The translations under genes were made by a program, and so were the position numbers. The notes beneath the pieces were generated by a model. The model had not been told where the DNA came from. It worked only from the letters and a program-made list of their open reading frames with translations, and searched no databases. A DNA stretch of 64,000 bases from CAWAPS01 sp963783945 (GTDB taxonomy: Bacteria > Actinomycetota > Acidimicrobiia > Acidimicrobiales > Palsa-688): the NCBI GenBank assembly GCA_963783945.1, contig CAWAPS010000007.1, forward strand, positions 789,595 through 853,594, in the 5' to 3' direction. This document shows, piece after piece, positions 16,392 to 26,500 of the stretch. Within the stretch, counting starts at the first letter, position 1. Each line of letters begins with the position of its first letter.

Positions 16392-17156
16392 TCAGGCGGG
16401 GTAGTGGATCAGCCCCCCGAAGACGATGGCGACCACCGCGCCGATCGACAGGAACACCCCGAAGGGGATCGGGGTCTTGCGCCCGGTGCGGCCCATGCCA
16501 ATGAGTATCAGCCCCACGATCGCACCGATCAGGTTGGCGGCGAGAAAACCCCAGAACGCGTAACGCCAACCGAGCCAGCCGAGGGCGAGGGCGATCACCG
16601 GCGCGAACCGCACGTCCCCGAAGCCCATGGACCGGGGGCTGAGGAAGTGGATGGTGAAGAGGACGGCGAACTCCACCGCCGCGCACAGGATGGCGATCAG
16701 AAGCCGGTGCCAGGTGCCCTGAACCGCGGCCGCCAGCAGAAGCGCGGCAAACACCATGGCGCCCCATGGGTAGACGATCGCTCGCGGCAGGAGCAGATGG
16801 TCGAGGTCCGTGAACGACAGGGCCACCAGTCCCGAGACGAAGATGAGCATGGCCGGCAGCGTCCAACTCCACCCGAATCGCAGAGCCACCATGAGGAACA
16901 GGGCGGCGGTCAGCAACTCCACCAGCGGGTAGCGGATCGAGATCCGCATGCTGCAATAGCGGCAGCGCCCTCGCAGGAGAAGCCACGAGACGACCGGGAT
17001 GTTGTCCCGGGTCTCGATCCGGTGGCCGCATCCGGGGCAGGACGAGGGAGGCTTGACGATGGACTCTTTCTTCGGGACCCGGTATATGACGACGTTCAGA
17101 AACGAGCCCACGACCAGGCCGTAAAGGACGGCCCCGATGATCAGCACGGCCGTCAC
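16392..17156 (-). CDS. pilD: Prepilin peptidase / N-methyltransferase (PilD)
   Basis: Aspartic membrane protease that cuts pilin leaders after Gly and methylates the new N-terminus. 254 residues, polytopic. N-terminal GSFLNVVIYRVP and the zinc site CPGC...CRYC, then catalytic aspartates in FTDLDHLLLP and GFGDVRFAP. GTG at 17156 has GGAAG eight bases upstream; a TTG seven codons further up is an alternative, while the longer frame into pepP antisense is spurious. It would process the two pilins at 7.5-8.9 kb, so the pilus locus continues on the far side of the aro genes. It points away from pepP, sharing its upstream region. Confidence 0.93.
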   Translation of the reverse strand: MTAVLIIGAVLYGLVVGSFLNVVIYRVPKKESIVKPPSSCPGCGHRIETRDNIPVVSWLLLRGRCRYCSMRISIRYPLVELLTAALFLMVALRFGWSWTLPAMLIFVSGLVALSFTDLDHLLLPRAIVYPWGAMVFAALLLAAAVQGTWHRLLIAILCAAVEFAVLFTIHFLSPRSMGFGDVRFAPVIALALGWLGWRYAFWGFLAANLIGAIVGLILIGMGRTGRKTPIPFGVFLSIGAVVAIVFGGLIHYPA

Positions 17157-17205
17157 GAGCGGACTTCCAGCCAACAGGGGCCGCTCGAGCGGTAGAGCAC
17201 CCGGG

Positions 17206-17211
17206 TACTGT
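17206..17211 (+). promoter_or_regulatory. -10 box of a leaderless pepP transcript
   Basis: TACTGT followed by eight bases and GTG 17220. The same TANNNT plus 6-8 layout occurs at aroC, def, rpe, argC and others. TACAGT read on the other strand could serve pilD with a ~50-base leader. Confidence 0.5.
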
Positions 17212-17219
17212 AAGCGACC

Positions 17220-18323
17220 GTGATGGCACCCATGGAGGTGGCCGGGCGGCTCGGCCGCCTCCGCCAAGCTCTCGCCGCGACCGGCCGGCCGGAGGCCCTT
17301 TCGGTCTCCAGCCCGACCAACATCCGGTACCTGACCGGGTTCACCGGCTCCGCCGGCATGCTCTTCATCCTGCCCTCGGACGCAGTCCTCCTGACCGACG
17401 GGCGCTACGAGATCCAGGCCCAGGAACAGCTCGAGGCGTCGGCCGTGGCCGCCCGGGTCGTGGTGAGTCCAGCGGCGGCCCAGGCCCAACGGGCCGGGGC
17501 CATCGTGGCGGAGGGTGGCGTCGGCGTCCTGGGACTCGAAGCCGCCCACGTCACGTGGGCCCAGCAACAGTCCTACGCTGAGAAGTGGTTCGCCGGCGTC
17601 GACCTCGTGCCTACCGTCGGGCTGGTCGAGCAGCTGCGTCGGGTGAAGGATCCGGGCGAGGTCGACCGGCTGGCCGAGGCCGCCCGCATCGCCGACCAGG
17701 CCCTGGGCCGGGTTCGGGACCGGTTGGCCTCCGGGCTCAGCGAGGACGAGTTCGCCACCGCCCTCGACTTCGAGATGAGGGAGCTGGGCGCGACTTCACC
17801 TTCTTTTCCAACCATCGTGGCGAGCGGCCCGAATGCGGCGAAGCCCCACCATCAGCCCGGGTCGCGCCGGATCGGACGGGCCGACGCCGTGGTCATCGAC
17901 TTCGGCGCCCGGTTCGACGGCTACTGCTCCGACATGACCAGGACGCTGTGGGTTGACGGCGTCGGCGACCCCGGCGTGCGCCGGGCCCTCGACGTGGTGC
18001 TGGCGGCCCAGGCCGCAGGGGTGGCCGCGGTGGGCGCCGGGGTGGCGTGCGCCGACATCGACCGGGCCTGCCGCTCGGTGATCGAGGAGGCGGGGCTGGC
18101 GGAGCGTTTCGTCCACGGCACCGGGCACGGCGTCGGCCTCAACATCCACGAGGCCCCGTGGGTCTCACCTGTCTCGACCGATACACTCTCCGCGGGCCAC
18201 GTCGTCACCGTCGAACCCGGGGTCTACCTGCCCGGCGTCGGAGGGGTCCGCATCGAGGACACCGTTGTCGTGACGAGCGACGGCTGCCGCCCGCTCACCA
18301 GCACACCCAAGGACCGCCTCTGA
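17220..18323 (+). CDS. pepP: Xaa-Pro aminopeptidase (M24B)
   Basis: Cytosolic dinuclear-metal peptidase removing N-terminal residues before proline. 367 residues: creatinase-like N-terminal domain (RYLTGFTGSAG) and a pita-bread M24 domain. Metal ligands visible are Asp227 (VIDFGA), Asp238 (CSDMTRTLW), the His in GTGHGVGLNIHE, and Glu in TVEPGVYLPG and GGVRIEDTVVV. GTG 17220 or ATG 17223 can start it. Its stop overlaps the efp start, the usual actinobacterial pepP-efp-nusB linkage, suggesting a role in peptide turnover tied to translation of proline-rich proteins. Confidence 0.93.
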   Translation: MMAPMEVAGRLGRLRQALAATGRPEALSVSSPTNIRYLTGFTGSAGMLFILPSDAVLLTDGRYEIQAQEQLEASAVAARVVVSPAAAQAQRAGAIVAEGGVGVLGLEAAHVTWAQQQSYAEKWFAGVDLVPTVGLVEQLRRVKDPGEVDRLAEAARIADQALGRVRDRLASGLSEDEFATALDFEMRELGATSPSFPTIVASGPNAAKPHHQPGSRRIGRADAVVIDFGARFDGYCSDMTRTLWVDGVGDPGVRRALDVVLAAQAAGVAAVGAGVACADIDRACRSVIEEAGLAERFVHGTGHGVGLNIHEAPWVSPVSTDTLSAGHVVTVEPGVYLPGVGGVRIEDTVVVTSDGCRPLTSTPKDRL

Positions 18324-18892
18324 TGCCTGCCGTCTCCACCAACGATCTGAAGAACGGGATGTCCCTGAACCTCCCGGAGGGCCTGTTCTCGGTCGTCGAG
18401 TTCCAGCACGTCAAGCCGGGCAAAGGCGGGGCGTTCGTGCGTACCAAGCTGAAGAACGTGAGGACCGGCGCGGTCATCGAGCGCACCTACCGGGCCGACG
18501 AGAAGCTCGACCAGGCCCTCATCGACAAGCGCGAGATGCAGTTCCTCTACCTCGATGGCGACGATTTCGTGTTCATGGACACAGCCGACTACGAGCAGCT
18601 GCAGGCGCCCAGAGGGTCACTCGGCGGGTCGTCGTCCTTTCTGAAGGAGGGGGACTCCGCCGTCCTGCAGATGTACGAGGGGGAGATTGTCGGCGTCGAC
18701 CTGCCGGCGGCCGTGGAGCTGACGGTGACCGAGACCGAGCCGGGGGTGCAGGGCGACCGGGTGTCGGGCGCCCGCAAGCCGGCGGTGCTCGAGACCGGGC
18801 TTCAGATACAGGTGCCCCTCTTCGTCAACACCGGCGACAAGGTCAAGGTGGATACCCGCAGCGGGGAGTATCTCACCCGGGCCGGCAGCTGA
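18323..18892 (+). CDS. efp: Translation elongation factor P
   Basis: Relieves ribosome stalling at consecutive prolines. 189 residues with the KOW-like domain, OB domains and C-terminal sequence GDKVKVDTRSGEYLTRA. The loop that reaches the peptidyl-transferase centre reads KPGKGGAFVRTKLKN, with Lys34 in the position modified or left bare in other bacteria; no modification genes (epmA/epmB) are nearby. ATG overlaps the pepP stop (TGATG). Confidence 0.97.
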   Translation: MPAVSTNDLKNGMSLNLPEGLFSVVEFQHVKPGKGGAFVRTKLKNVRTGAVIERTYRADEKLDQALIDKREMQFLYLDGDDFVFMDTADYEQLQAPRGSLGGSSSFLKEGDSAVLQMYEGEIVGVDLPAAVELTVTETEPGVQGDRVSGARKPAVLETGLQIQVPLFVNTGDKVKVDTRSGEYLTRAGS

Positions 18893-18918
18893 GCCGCCCG
18901 GTCCTTTTCCCAGTTGAG

Positions 18919-19437
18919 GTGTCCGCCGCCGTGCTGCCCGTAGCCCGACGTGAGGCCCGCGAACGGGCGCTGTCGCTGTTGTACGAGGCGTCGTCGAAGG
19001 GCGCCTCGCCCGCTGCGGTGCTGGCCGAGCTCCCGGTCGCGCCCGACGCCTTCGCCGTCGACCTGGTCCGCGGGGTCGAGGCGCACCAACCGCGCGTCGA
19101 CGAGCTCATCGAGGCCAATGCCATCGGGTGGGCGCTCGGGCGCATGCCCGTCGTCGACCTGGCCGTGCTCCGCCTGGCGACCTACGAGCTGCTCGCTCAT
19201 CCCGACGTACCGACGGCAGTGGTCATTTCCGAGGCGGTCGAGCTGGCGTCTCAGTACTCGACCGACGAGTCCGGGCGGTTCGTGAACGGGGTATTGGCCA
19301 CGATCGCCGACAAAGTGAGATTGGGCGGCCGCTCGGCCGGCGCACCCGGTGGAGATGGTGCGCCCGCCGGCGCACCCGGAGATGGCGCGCCCGCCGGAGC
19401 GGGTGCGACCGAGACCGGGTCTGGCCCTGAGGACTGA
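18919..19437 (+). CDS. nusB: Transcription antitermination factor NusB
   Basis: RNA-binding partner of S10/NusE for rRNA antitermination. 172 residues; the fold is complete by about residue 135 (ARREARERALSLLYEA, GWALGRMPVVDLAVLRLATYEL, VVISEAVELASQYS, GRFVNGVLATIADKV), followed by a Gly/Ala/Pro-rich tail built of short repeats. GTG 18919 starts 26 bases after efp; GTG 18931 is an alternative. Confidence 0.93.
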   Translation: MSAAVLPVARREARERALSLLYEASSKGASPAAVLAELPVAPDAFAVDLVRGVEAHQPRVDELIEANAIGWALGRMPVVDLAVLRLATYELLAHPDVPTAVVISEAVELASQYSTDESGRFVNGVLATIADKVRLGGRSAGAPGGDGAPAGAPGDGAPAGAGATETGSGPED

Positions 19438-19495
19438 CGCCGCGGGTGCGTACCCGGTTCCGACGGGCCAGCTCATCGTTGCGCCGGGCGCCCGC

Positions 19496-19501
19496 TAGAC
19501 T
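19496..19501 (+). promoter_or_regulatory. -10 box for the pyrimidine operon
   Basis: TAGACT fits TANNNT. Transcription from about 19508 would give a ~50-base leader carrying the PyrR hairpin. No clear -35 at standard spacing. Confidence 0.4.
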
Positions 19502-19513
19502 TGCTCCTCGAGC

Positions 19514-19543
19514 CGTGAAGCCAGTCCAGTGAGGCTGGGACGG
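19514..19543 (+). promoter_or_regulatory. PyrR-binding RNA hairpin of the pyr operon leader
   Basis: AGTCCAGTGAGGCT (19523-19536) closely matches the PyrR-binding loop AGTCCAGAGAGGCT. It is flanked by CCAG and CTGG (inner stem) and by CGT and ACG (outer stem) with an internal purine bulge. The ribosome site AGGAGG starts four bases after the hairpin and pyrR starts at 19557, and there is no terminator between them, so PyrR with UMP would probably block translation, as described for mycobacteria, rather than attenuate transcription. Confidence 0.75.
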
Positions 19544-19556
19544 ACCAGGAGGGAGA

Positions 19557-20126
19557 TTGGCCAAACGAGAGCGTGCGCTGGCGCCCCCGTACGGGGGCAT
19601 TTTTGTTGCCCGTTCGACGGTGATGGACGCCGCGGACGTGCGCCGGGCGACGTGGCGGATGGCCCACGAGATCATCGAACGTAACCCGGTCACGGCGGAG
19701 CTGGTCGTGATCGGGCTTCAGACCGGCGGGGTGTGGATCGCCGAGCGTCTGGCCCGCATCGTGGGCGAGGTGAGCGGGGACGATGCTGCGGTGGGCACCC
19801 TGGACGTGGCCTTCTACCGGGACGACATCGGGTTGCGGCCGGTGCTGCCGGAAGCCAAAACCGAGATAACGGTGGATCTGACCGGCCGCACGGTCGTTCT
19901 GGTGGACGACGTCCTGTTCACGGGCCGGACCATCCGGGCCGCCCTCAACGCCCTAACCGATTACGGCCGGGCCAAGGCGGTTCAGCTCGCGGTGATGGTG
20001 GACCGAGGCCACCGGGAGCTTCCCATCCGGCCGGACTACGTGGGGAAGAATCTCCCCACCCGGCGGGATGAGATGGTCGACGCCACGGAGTCCGGAGTGA
20101 TCATCGGGGATGTGACCTCGCCATGA
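19557..20126 (+). CDS. pyrR: Pyrimidine operon regulator PyrR / uracil phosphoribosyltransferase
   Basis: RNA-binding regulator of the pyr genes with residual uracil phosphoribosyltransferase activity. 189 residues; RRATWRMAHEIIERN near the N-terminus, GLQTGGVWIAERLA, and the PRPP loop VVLVDDVLFTGRTIRAA near 113-130. TTG 19557 follows AGGAGG at 4 bases spacing and is preferred over ATG 19623, which would remove the first helix. Autoregulation through the leader hairpin is likely. It overlaps pyrB by four bases. Confidence 0.94.
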   Translation: MAKRERALAPPYGGIFVARSTVMDAADVRRATWRMAHEIIERNPVTAELVVIGLQTGGVWIAERLARIVGEVSGDDAAVGTLDVAFYRDDIGLRPVLPEAKTEITVDLTGRTVVLVDDVLFTGRTIRAALNALTDYGRAKAVQLAVMVDRGHRELPIRPDYVGKNLPTRRDEMVDATESGVIIGDVTSP

Positions 20127-21145
20127 CCGCTCGGAGCGAACCGGCGCCGGCCCCCGGCGCCATCAGCGGCCCCGCCGGCGGTCGCCACCTCCTGTCGGTC
20201 GCCGACCTCGGGCCGGAAGGCATCGAGGAGATCATGCGGGTGACCGACACCTTCGTAGAGGTCAGCTCCCGGGCCATACCCAAGGTGCCGGCCTTGCGGG
20301 GCAAGACGGTGGCATCGCTGTTCTTCGAGGACTCCACCCGCACCCGGCTCAGCTTCGAGACTGCGGCCCGCCGCCTGTCGGCCGACGTCATGACCTTCTC
20401 CGCCTCGTCGTCGTCGCTCAGCAAAGGCGAGTCCCTCCGCGACACGGTCCAGACGGTTGAGGCCATGGGAATCGACTGCGTCGTGGTGCGCCACTCGGCG
20501 TCGGGCGTCCCCTGGCAGGTGGCCCGCTGGGTGCACGGCCCGTCGGTCATCAACGCCGGAGACGGCTGGCACGAGCACCCCACCCAGGCTCTGCTCGACT
20601 GTTACACCATCCGCCGGGAGCGCCTGGCCCGGGGCGCGCCGCAGCCGGGGCGGCACCGCCCGCCGCTCGACGGATTGGAGATAGCCATCCTGGGCGACGT
20701 CCGCCACAGCCGGGTGGCCCGCTCCGATGTCATCGCGTTCACCACCCTCGGGGCGAGGGTCACCCTGGTCGCCCCGCCCACCCTTCTGCCACCGTCGCTG
20801 GCCGGGTGGCCGGTCGAGGTCTCACACGACGTGGAGTCGGTGCTACCGAAGCTCGACGTGGTCTACGTGCTGCGGCTGCAGAAGGAGCGGATGCTCGAGA
20901 GCCTCCTCCCGTCTTTACGCGAATACACCGCGACCTACGGGCTCACGAGAGAACGGGCCCGGCTGCTCCCGGAGGGCTCGCTGATAATGCATCCGGGTCC
21001 GGTGAACCGGGGCGTGGAGCTGGCCGCCGAGGTCGCCGACCTGCCGTCGTCGGTGATCACCAACCAGGTCGCCAACGGCGTCGCGGTGCGGATGGCGGTG
21101 CTCTACCTGCTGCTCGGATCGGGGGTCGACCTTGCCGCGGCGTGA
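20123..21145 (+). CDS. pyrB: Aspartate carbamoyltransferase catalytic subunit
   Basis: Makes carbamoyl-aspartate from carbamoyl phosphate and aspartate. 340 residues. Carbamoyl-phosphate motif FFEDSTRTRLSFE near residue 67, SSSLSKGESLRDT (the Lys from the neighbouring subunit), GDGWHEHPTQALLD, and PGPVNRGVE for aspartate. An N-terminal Ala/Pro/Gly stretch of ~20 residues is extra. No pyrI is present. ATG overlaps the pyrR stop; the end overlaps pyrC by 14 bases. Confidence 0.96.
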   Translation: MTARSEPAPAPGAISGPAGGRHLLSVADLGPEGIEEIMRVTDTFVEVSSRAIPKVPALRGKTVASLFFEDSTRTRLSFETAARRLSADVMTFSASSSSLSKGESLRDTVQTVEAMGIDCVVVRHSASGVPWQVARWVHGPSVINAGDGWHEHPTQALLDCYTIRRERLARGAPQPGRHRPPLDGLEIAILGDVRHSRVARSDVIAFTTLGARVTLVAPPTLLPPSLAGWPVEVSHDVESVLPKLDVVYVLRLQKERMLESLLPSLREYTATYGLTRERARLLPEGSLIMHPGPVNRGVELAAEVADLPSSVITNQVANGVAVRMAVLYLLLGSGVDLAAA

Positions 21146-22454
21146 GGAGACCGAGCCGCCCCGGGCCCCCGCCGTGGTGGCGATCAGGGGCGGCACCGTC
21201 GTTGATGCGACCGGTGCCCGCAGGGCCGACGTCCTGGTCCAGGACGGGGTCATCACCGCCGTCGCTCCGGACATCGGATCGCTGCCCACGGGGGCAGTGG
21301 TGCTCGACGCCGGCGGTTGCGTGGTCGGGCCGGGCCTGGTGGACCTGCACACCCACCTGCGCGAACCGGGTCGCGAGGAAGCCGAGACGGTCGCCACCGG
21401 GGCCAGAGCGGCCGCCCTCGGGGGCTACACCGCGGTCGTCGCCATGCCGAACACCGACCCCGCCATCGACTCCGCCTCGGCGGTGCGGGAGGTTCTCGAC
21501 CTGGGAGCCGGCTCGTGCTGCGACGTGCGGGTGGCGGGCGCCATCACGGTCGGACGGGAGGGCCGGCAGATGGCCCCGCTGGCCGAGATGGCCGCCCTCG
21601 GGGTGACGATCTTCACCGACGACGGCACCGGGGTGCAGGACGCCCGGCTCATGCGCCGCGCTCTCGAATACGCGGGTGCCCTCGGCGTCACCCTGGCCCA
21701 GCATTGCGAGGATGCCTCTCTGGCCGCCGGCGGGCACATGCACGAGGGCGAGTGGTCGAGCCGCCTCGGTATCCCGGGCCAGCCCGCCGAAGCGGAGGAG
21801 CTCATGGTGATGCGCGACCTGGCCCTGGCTCGCATGACCGGAGCGAAGGTCCACTTCCTCCACTTGTCGACTGCCGGCTCCATCGCGATGGTCGGCCGGG
21901 CCAAGGCGTCGGGCCTGGCGGTGACCGCCGAGGCGGCGCCCCACCATTTCACCCTTACCGACGCCGAGGTCGCGTCGTACGACCCGGTGTTCAAGGTCAA
22001 CCCCCCGCTGCGCTCGCGGTGCGACGTTGCCGCGGTGAAGGCCGGGCTGGCCGACGGGGTGGTCGACGCCATTGCGACCGACCATGCTCCGCACACCCAG
22101 GAGGCCAAGGAGGCGCCTTTCGATGAGGCTCCGCCAGGCATGCTGGGACTGGAAACGGCTCTGTCGCTGGCCCTGAACGAGCTCGATCTGCCGGTAGAGA
22201 AAGTGCTGGCTTTGATGTCCTGGCAGCCCGCAGTCATAGCCGGCCTGGCGGCTGAGCACGGCGGGCCGGTCGCCCCCGGACGGGCCGCCAACCTGACTGT
22301 CATCGACCCCGCGGTCACGTGGACGGTCGATCCGGCGGTCACCGCCAGCCGCAGCCGCAACAATCCCTACGCCGGCCGGATCCTCGTCGGCCGGGCCAGG
22401 CACACCGTGCTGAGAGGCGAACCGGTAGTCGTCGGGGGAGAGGCGCAGCGGTGA
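21132..22454 (+). CDS. pyrC: Dihydroorotase
   Basis: Zinc amidohydrolase closing carbamoyl-aspartate to dihydroorotate. 440 residues, class I type. Metal and catalytic signatures: VDLHTHLREPG near residue 70, FTDDGTGVQD, TLAQHCED, VHFLHLSTA and the catalytic Asp in ATDHAPHT. TTG 21132 begins inside the pyrB end; this overlap suggests translational coupling, as class I dihydroorotases often associate with the transcarbamylase. Confidence 0.95.
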   Translation: MPRREETEPPRAPAVVAIRGGTVVDATGARRADVLVQDGVITAVAPDIGSLPTGAVVLDAGGCVVGPGLVDLHTHLREPGREEAETVATGARAAALGGYTAVVAMPNTDPAIDSASAVREVLDLGAGSCCDVRVAGAITVGREGRQMAPLAEMAALGVTIFTDDGTGVQDARLMRRALEYAGALGVTLAQHCEDASLAAGGHMHEGEWSSRLGIPGQPAEAEELMVMRDLALARMTGAKVHFLHLSTAGSIAMVGRAKASGLAVTAEAAPHHFTLTDAEVASYDPVFKVNPPLRSRCDVAAVKAGLADGVVDAIATDHAPHTQEAKEAPFDEAPPGMLGLETALSLALNELDLPVEKVLALMSWQPAVIAGLAAEHGGPVAPGRAANLTVIDPAVTWTVDPAVTASRSRNNPYAGRILVGRARHTVLRGEPVVVGGEAQR

Positions 22455-23566
22455 GCGGGGAGGAAGTGGTCGAGGGGCTGCTGGTGCTCGCCGATGGCAC
22501 GGTCTTCGAAGGTGAGGCCGTCGGCTGGTGGGGTTCCGGCGAGCGCCCGGCGCCAGCGACGGGCGAGGTGGTGTTCAACACCACGATGACGGGTTATCAG
22601 GAGGTCCTGACCGACCCTTCATACGCCGGCCAGATCATCTGCTTCACCTATCCCCACATCGGCAACTACGGGATCGCGGCGTCCGACAACGAGAGCCGCC
22701 GGGCCTTCTGCCGCGGCCTCATCGTCCGGGACCTGGCGCCCCGGCCGAGCAGCTGGCGTTCGGAGGGCACCATCGGCGATTTCCTCCGTCACGAGAAGCT
22801 CCCCGGCCTCACCGGTATCGATACCCGCCGGCTCACCCGCCACATCCGGGAAGCCGGGTCCATGCCGGCCGCTTTCGGCCCGGTCAGCGGCACCGGGGCG
22901 CTCGACGAGGGCACCCTCGAGGCGGCGGCGGCGGCCGAGCCTGGGACCGACGGAACCGACCTGGCCGCCGAGGTGACGACCCCCGCGGCGTACACGACGG
23001 GCGACGGACCGCTTCGGGTGGTGGCTTACGACTTCGGCATAAAGCGAGCCATCCTGCGTCACCTCGGGAGCCTGGCGACGGTGGAGGTGGTGCCTGCTTC
23101 TACGGCCGCAGCCGACGTCCTGGCCCGCCGACCGCACGGGGTCTTCCTCTCCAACGGCCCGGGCGACCCGCAGGCGGTCGGTTATGCCGCCGATGCCATC
23201 AAGCAGCTCCTGGGCGAGGTGCCGGTCTTCGGTATCTGCCTCGGCCACCAGTTGCTCGCCACGGCGCTCGGGGCCGAAACCTACAAGCTGCCGTTCGGGC
23301 ACCACGGTGGCAACCACCCGGTGCGCCGCCTGGCGACGGGAGCGGTCGAGATCACCAGTCAGAACCACAACTACGCGGTGGCCGAAGGATCGATCCCGTC
23401 AGTCGACGTCACCCACGTGAACCTCAACGACGGGGTCGTCGAGGGACTGGCCTGCCGGGACGTGCCGGCGTTCGGGGTGCAGTACCACCCCGAGGCCGGT
23501 CCCGGCCCGCACGATGCCAGCTATCTGTTCGACGAGTTCAGGGCCCTTATGGAAAGGAGCCGCTGA
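22451..23566 (+). CDS. carA: Carbamoyl-phosphate synthase small (glutaminase) subunit
   Basis: Hydrolyses glutamine and channels ammonia to CarB. 371 residues from GTG 22451 (overlaps the pyrC stop). The N-terminal domain has GEVVFNTTMTGYQEVLTDPSY; the class I amidotransferase domain has Cys263 in FGICLGHQ and the His-Glu pair in QYHPEAGPGPHD. It ends one base before carB starts. The same synthase must also feed arginine synthesis unless another copy exists elsewhere. Confidence 0.96.
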   Translation: MSGEEVVEGLLVLADGTVFEGEAVGWWGSGERPAPATGEVVFNTTMTGYQEVLTDPSYAGQIICFTYPHIGNYGIAASDNESRRAFCRGLIVRDLAPRPSSWRSEGTIGDFLRHEKLPGLTGIDTRRLTRHIREAGSMPAAFGPVSGTGALDEGTLEAAAAAEPGTDGTDLAAEVTTPAAYTTGDGPLRVVAYDFGIKRAILRHLGSLATVEVVPASTAAADVLARRPHGVFLSNGPGDPQAVGYAADAIKQLLGEVPVFGICLGHQLLATALGAETYKLPFGHHGGNHPVRRLATGAVEITSQNHNYAVAEGSIPSVDVTHVNLNDGVVEGLACRDVPAFGVQYHPEAGPGPHDASYLFDEFRALMERSR

Positions 23567-26500
23567 GTGCCGGCCCGGCGCGACCTGCGAAGCATCCTGG
23601 TCATCGGCAGCGGTCCAATAGTGATCGGCCAGGCCTGCGAGTTCGATTACTCGGGCACCCAGGCCTGCCGGGTCCTCAGCGACCTCGGCTACCGGGTGAT
23701 CCTCGCCAATTCCAACCCGGCGACGATCATGACCGATCCGGAGTTCGCCGCCCGCACCTACGTGGAGCCTCTCATCCCCGAGGTGCTGGAAGCGATCGTC
23801 GAACGGGAGCGCCCGGACGCGGTGTTGCCGACCCTTGGGGGCCAGACCGCCCTCAACCTGGCCATGGCGTTGCACGAGCGGGGCACGTTCGAACGATTCG
23901 GGGTCGAGATGATCGGTGCCAGCCCGGACGCCATCGCGACCGCCGAGGACCGTGAACGGTTCAAAGAGGCCATGACCGAAATCGGCCTGGCCGTACCGGA
24001 GTCGGGTTTCGCCTACGACCTCGAGGACGCCCTCGAGGTCGGGGAGCGAATCGGCTATCCGCTGATCGTCCGCCCGTCGTACATACTCGGCGGAGCCGGG
24101 ACCGGCATCGCCGCCGGACTGGACGAGCTGCGGCGGATTGCCGCAGCCGGCCTGGCGGCCAGCCCCATCTCCGAGATTCTCATCGAGCGGTCCATCGCCG
24201 GATGGAAGGAGTTCGAGCTCGAGGTGATGAGGGACCGGGCGGACAACTGCGTGATCATCTGCTCGATCGAGAATTTCGACCCGATGGGCGTCCACACCGG
24301 CGACTCCATCACAGTCGCACCGGCCCAGACCCTCTCGGATGAGGAGTACCAGCGGATGCGCGACGCCGCTTTCGCCTGCATCCGCCGCATCGGGGTGGAG
24401 ACCGGCGGTTCCAACATCCAGTTCGCGGTGCATCCTTCGACGGGTGAACAGGTGGTCATCGAGATGAACCCCAGGGTCAGCCGGTCAAGCGCCCTGGCCT
24501 CGAAGGCGACCGGGTTCCCGATCGCCAAGATCGCGGCCAGACTGGCGGTGGGCTTTACCCTCGACGAGATTCAGAACGACATCACCGGCGAGACCCCGGC
24601 CTGCTTCGAGCCCACGATCGACTACGTGGTGACGAAGGTCCCGCGCTGGGCGTTCGAGAAGTTCCCTGGGATTCCGGATGTCCTCGGCACCCGCATGCAG
24701 TCGGTCGGCGAGGCCATGGCTATCGGCCGCACCTTCCCCGAGTCTCTGCAGAAGGGCCTCCGCTCCCTGGAGCGGGGCCGGCTCGGGCTCAACTGTGATC
24801 CCGGCGAGGCCATCTGGGACGGTTGGGACGACGACGAACTGGTACGGCGGGCGGCTATCGCCACCCCCGACCGGCCCTTTCAGCTCGAGGCGGCGCTACG
24901 GCGGGGCATCTCGGTCGAGCGGATCTACCAGGCGACCGGGGTCGACCCCTGGTTTCTCGACCAGATCGGGCTGGTCGTCGGTGAACGGGCCCGACTGGCC
25001 ACCTTCGGCCGCCCGGAGCAGCTCCGCCGGCCCGACTGGCGCCGAGCCAAGCGGCTCGGCTTCTCCGATGCCCAGCTGGCCTGGCTGTGGAGCGTCAGCG
25101 AGGAAAAGGTGCGGGCCCTGCGCCTGGCCGCGGGCGTGCGGGCCACCATGAAAACGGTCGACACCTGCGCCGCGGAGTTCGAGGCCCACACTCCATACCA
25201 CTACTCGACATACGAGGACGACGACGAGGTGGGCCAGAGCGGACGGCCCAAGATAGTGATCCTCGGGTCGGGGCCCAACCGGATCGGCCAGGGAGTCGAG
25301 TTCGACTACTGCTGCGTGCAGGCCAGCTTCGCCCTGCACGACGCCGGATTCGAGACCGTGATGGTCAACTGCAACCCCGAAACCGTGTCCACTGACTACG
25401 ACACCAGCGACCGTCTGTATTTCGAGCCGGTCACGTGGGAGGACGTGGCCAACGTCATCGACGTCGAGTCGGCGACGGGGACCGTCGCCGGGGTGATCGT
25501 CTCGCTTGGCGGGCAGACGCCGCTGAAGCTGGCTTCCCAGCTCCCCGCCGGTTTGGTGCTCGGCACCTCGCCCGAGGCCATCGACCTGGCCGAGGATCGC
25601 GAACGCTGGAACGCTCTGTGCGCCCGCCTGGAGATACCCCAACCGGCCGGGGGCACGGCCGTCACCGTCGAGGACGCCCTGGCCGTGGTGGAGCGCATCG
25701 GCTATCCGGCCCTGGTCCGCCCGAGCTATGTCCTCGGGGGCCGGGCCATGGAGATCGTGTACGGCGAGGAAGACCTGCGGCGGGCCATGGCGGCCCTCGC
25801 CGGGTTCGGCTCCCTGGGCCGGGAGGGAGGCCTTTCCGCCGAACGCCCGGTCCTGGTCGACCGGTTCCTCGAGGACGCCACCGAGGTCGACGTCGACGCC
25901 GTGCGGGACTCGACCGGCGAGGTGGTGATCGGTGCGGTGATGGAGCACGTCGAGGAGGCCGGGGTCCACTCGGGCGACAGCGCGTGCGTCATACCCGCTC
26001 CGACCCTCGATCCCGGGACCGTCAGGGTCATCGAAGCCCACACCCGGGCCATCGCCGATGCCCTTGGCGTCATCGGCCCGCTCAACGTGCAGTTCGCGGT
26101 CAAGTCCGTGGGTGGAGGATCCCAGGTGTTCGTGATCGAGGCCAACCCGAGAGCGAGCCGAACCGTCCCGTTCGTGTCGAAAGCGACCGGCGTGCCTCTC
26201 GCCCGGGTGGCGGCCCGGGTGATCGCCGGGTCGAGTTTCGAGGAGCTGCGCAAGGAGGGACTCCTGCGCCCGCCCGTCCGGGGCGGACACGTGAGCGTGA
26301 AAGAAGCGGTGCTGCCCTTCTCCCGATTCCCCGACGCTGACACCCTCCTCGGACCGGAGATGCGCTCCACCGGGGAGGTCATGGGCATCGACAGCTCCTT
26401 CGGGTTGGCATTCGCCAAAAGCCAGGCCGCGGCGGGGGACACCCTGCCGGAAGCGGGGACGGTGTTCTTCTCTCTCGCCGATCGCGACAAGCCGACAGGC

